5,699 bases of DNA. Source: Acidimicrobiales bacterium. GTDB taxonomy: Bacteria; Actinomycetota; Acidimicrobiia; Acidimicrobiales; Bog-793. The DNA lies in NCBI GenBank assembly GCA_030037405.1, contig JASHRK010000181.1, forward strand, positions 1 to 5,699, written 5' to 3'. Within the stretch, counting starts at the first letter, position 1; each line of letters begins with the position of its first letter. The notes beneath the pieces were generated by a model. That model searched no databases. It had not been told where the DNA came from and saw nothing but the letters and a program-made list of their open reading frames with translations. The translations under genes and the position numbers were made by a program. Below are positions 5,378 through 5,699 of this stretch, piece after piece.

Positions 5378-5699
5378 GTGGCTGGGATACTTCAACTGTC
5401 GGGTCCCCAGATTGCAGAGCGCAGCCCACCGGGGGCGGCCTTTGCTGCGCAGCCCGGACAAGCGTCTTTGGCCAGTTTGGTTCCACCGGCCCGTGACGCC
5501 CTCATCGACCAACCGATACGCAACTACCGAGCCCTCGTAAGCGACGATGACTCGGCGGCGTGCTGGTTGATCGCAAAGCAGCGGCGACATCTACGTGTTT
5601 CCTCACCTTGCAGCTCGGCCCGGAGTACTTGTCCGGATCACCACGTCCTGACGGGCCACCTACGGCGTGAACAATCAAAGCCGAAGGCGGCGACATCAC
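5378..5699 (+). CDS. Unidentified open frame behind the transporter, cut by the window end
   Basis: AAAAGGA (5362-5368), overlapping the transporter stop, lies nine bases before a GTG at 5378. The frame then runs without a stop to the end of the window (107 codons). The product starts MAGILQLSGPQIAERS (taking GTG as Met), with a proline/alanine-rich stretch and DALIDQPIRNYRALVSDDDSAACWL. No family is recognised, there is no signal peptide or clear domain, and the last 40 residues look less protein-like. Minus-strand frames in the same stretch (for example RRVIVAYEGSVVAYRLVDEG, around 5480-5555) look about as plausible. The position and SD favour a third operon gene, but a chance frame is quite possible. 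Confidence 0.3.
   Translation, partial: MAGILQLSGPQIAERSPPGAAFAAQPGQASLASLVPPARDALIDQPIRNYRALVSDDDSAACWLIAKQRRHLRVSSPCSSARSTCPDHHVLTGHLRREQSKPKAATS

Overview
The window is high-GC DNA with strong G/C preference at third codon positions, GTG starts and actinobacterial-looking proteins. It most likely comes from an actinomycete (Actinomycetota); nothing here fixes the genus. No tRNA, rRNA, CRISPR array, transposase or integrase is recognisable.

Layout, left to right. (1) 25-894 (+): a PIN-domain ribonuclease-like protein, possibly cut at its 5' end by the window edge. (2) 895-1016: a short convergent intergenic gap. It holds a GC-rich hairpin and, on the minus strand, a perfectly placed Shine-Dalgarno (SD) and ATG that open only an 11-codon frame. 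(3) 1017-2777 (-): a 586-aa NRAMP/SLC11-family transporter. (4) 2778-3294: a 517-bp divergent intergenic region. It has two adjoining 22-bp tandem repeats, two hairpins, a 20-codon minus-strand ORF with a full-consensus SD, and next to the following gene a 20-bp palindrome resembling an SmtB/ArsR operator. (5) 3295-3699 (+): an ArsR/SmtB-family metal-sensing repressor. (6) 3696-5363 (+): a second, paralogous NRAMP-family transporter, overlapping the repressor gene by 4 nt (GTGA). (7) 5378 to the window end (+): an open frame with an SD directly after the transporter, unidentified and cut by the edge.

The core of the window is two paralogous, divergently transcribed NRAMP-like transporters, with one metal-sensor gene translationally coupled to one of them. 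Both transporters lack the canonical NRAMP metal-site signature. The TM1 motif DPGN reads DAGG and the TM6 motif MPH reads APW; the TM3 aspartate of the proton pathway is also replaced. This pattern fits the NRAMP-related magnesium transporter (NRMT) branch better than the classical Mn2+/Fe2+ (MntH) branch. The repressor keeps most of an SmtB/CzrA-type alpha-5 metal site. Together this suggests a regulated divalent-cation transport locus whose substrate is probably not ordinary Mn/Fe; substrate and direction of transport are inference.
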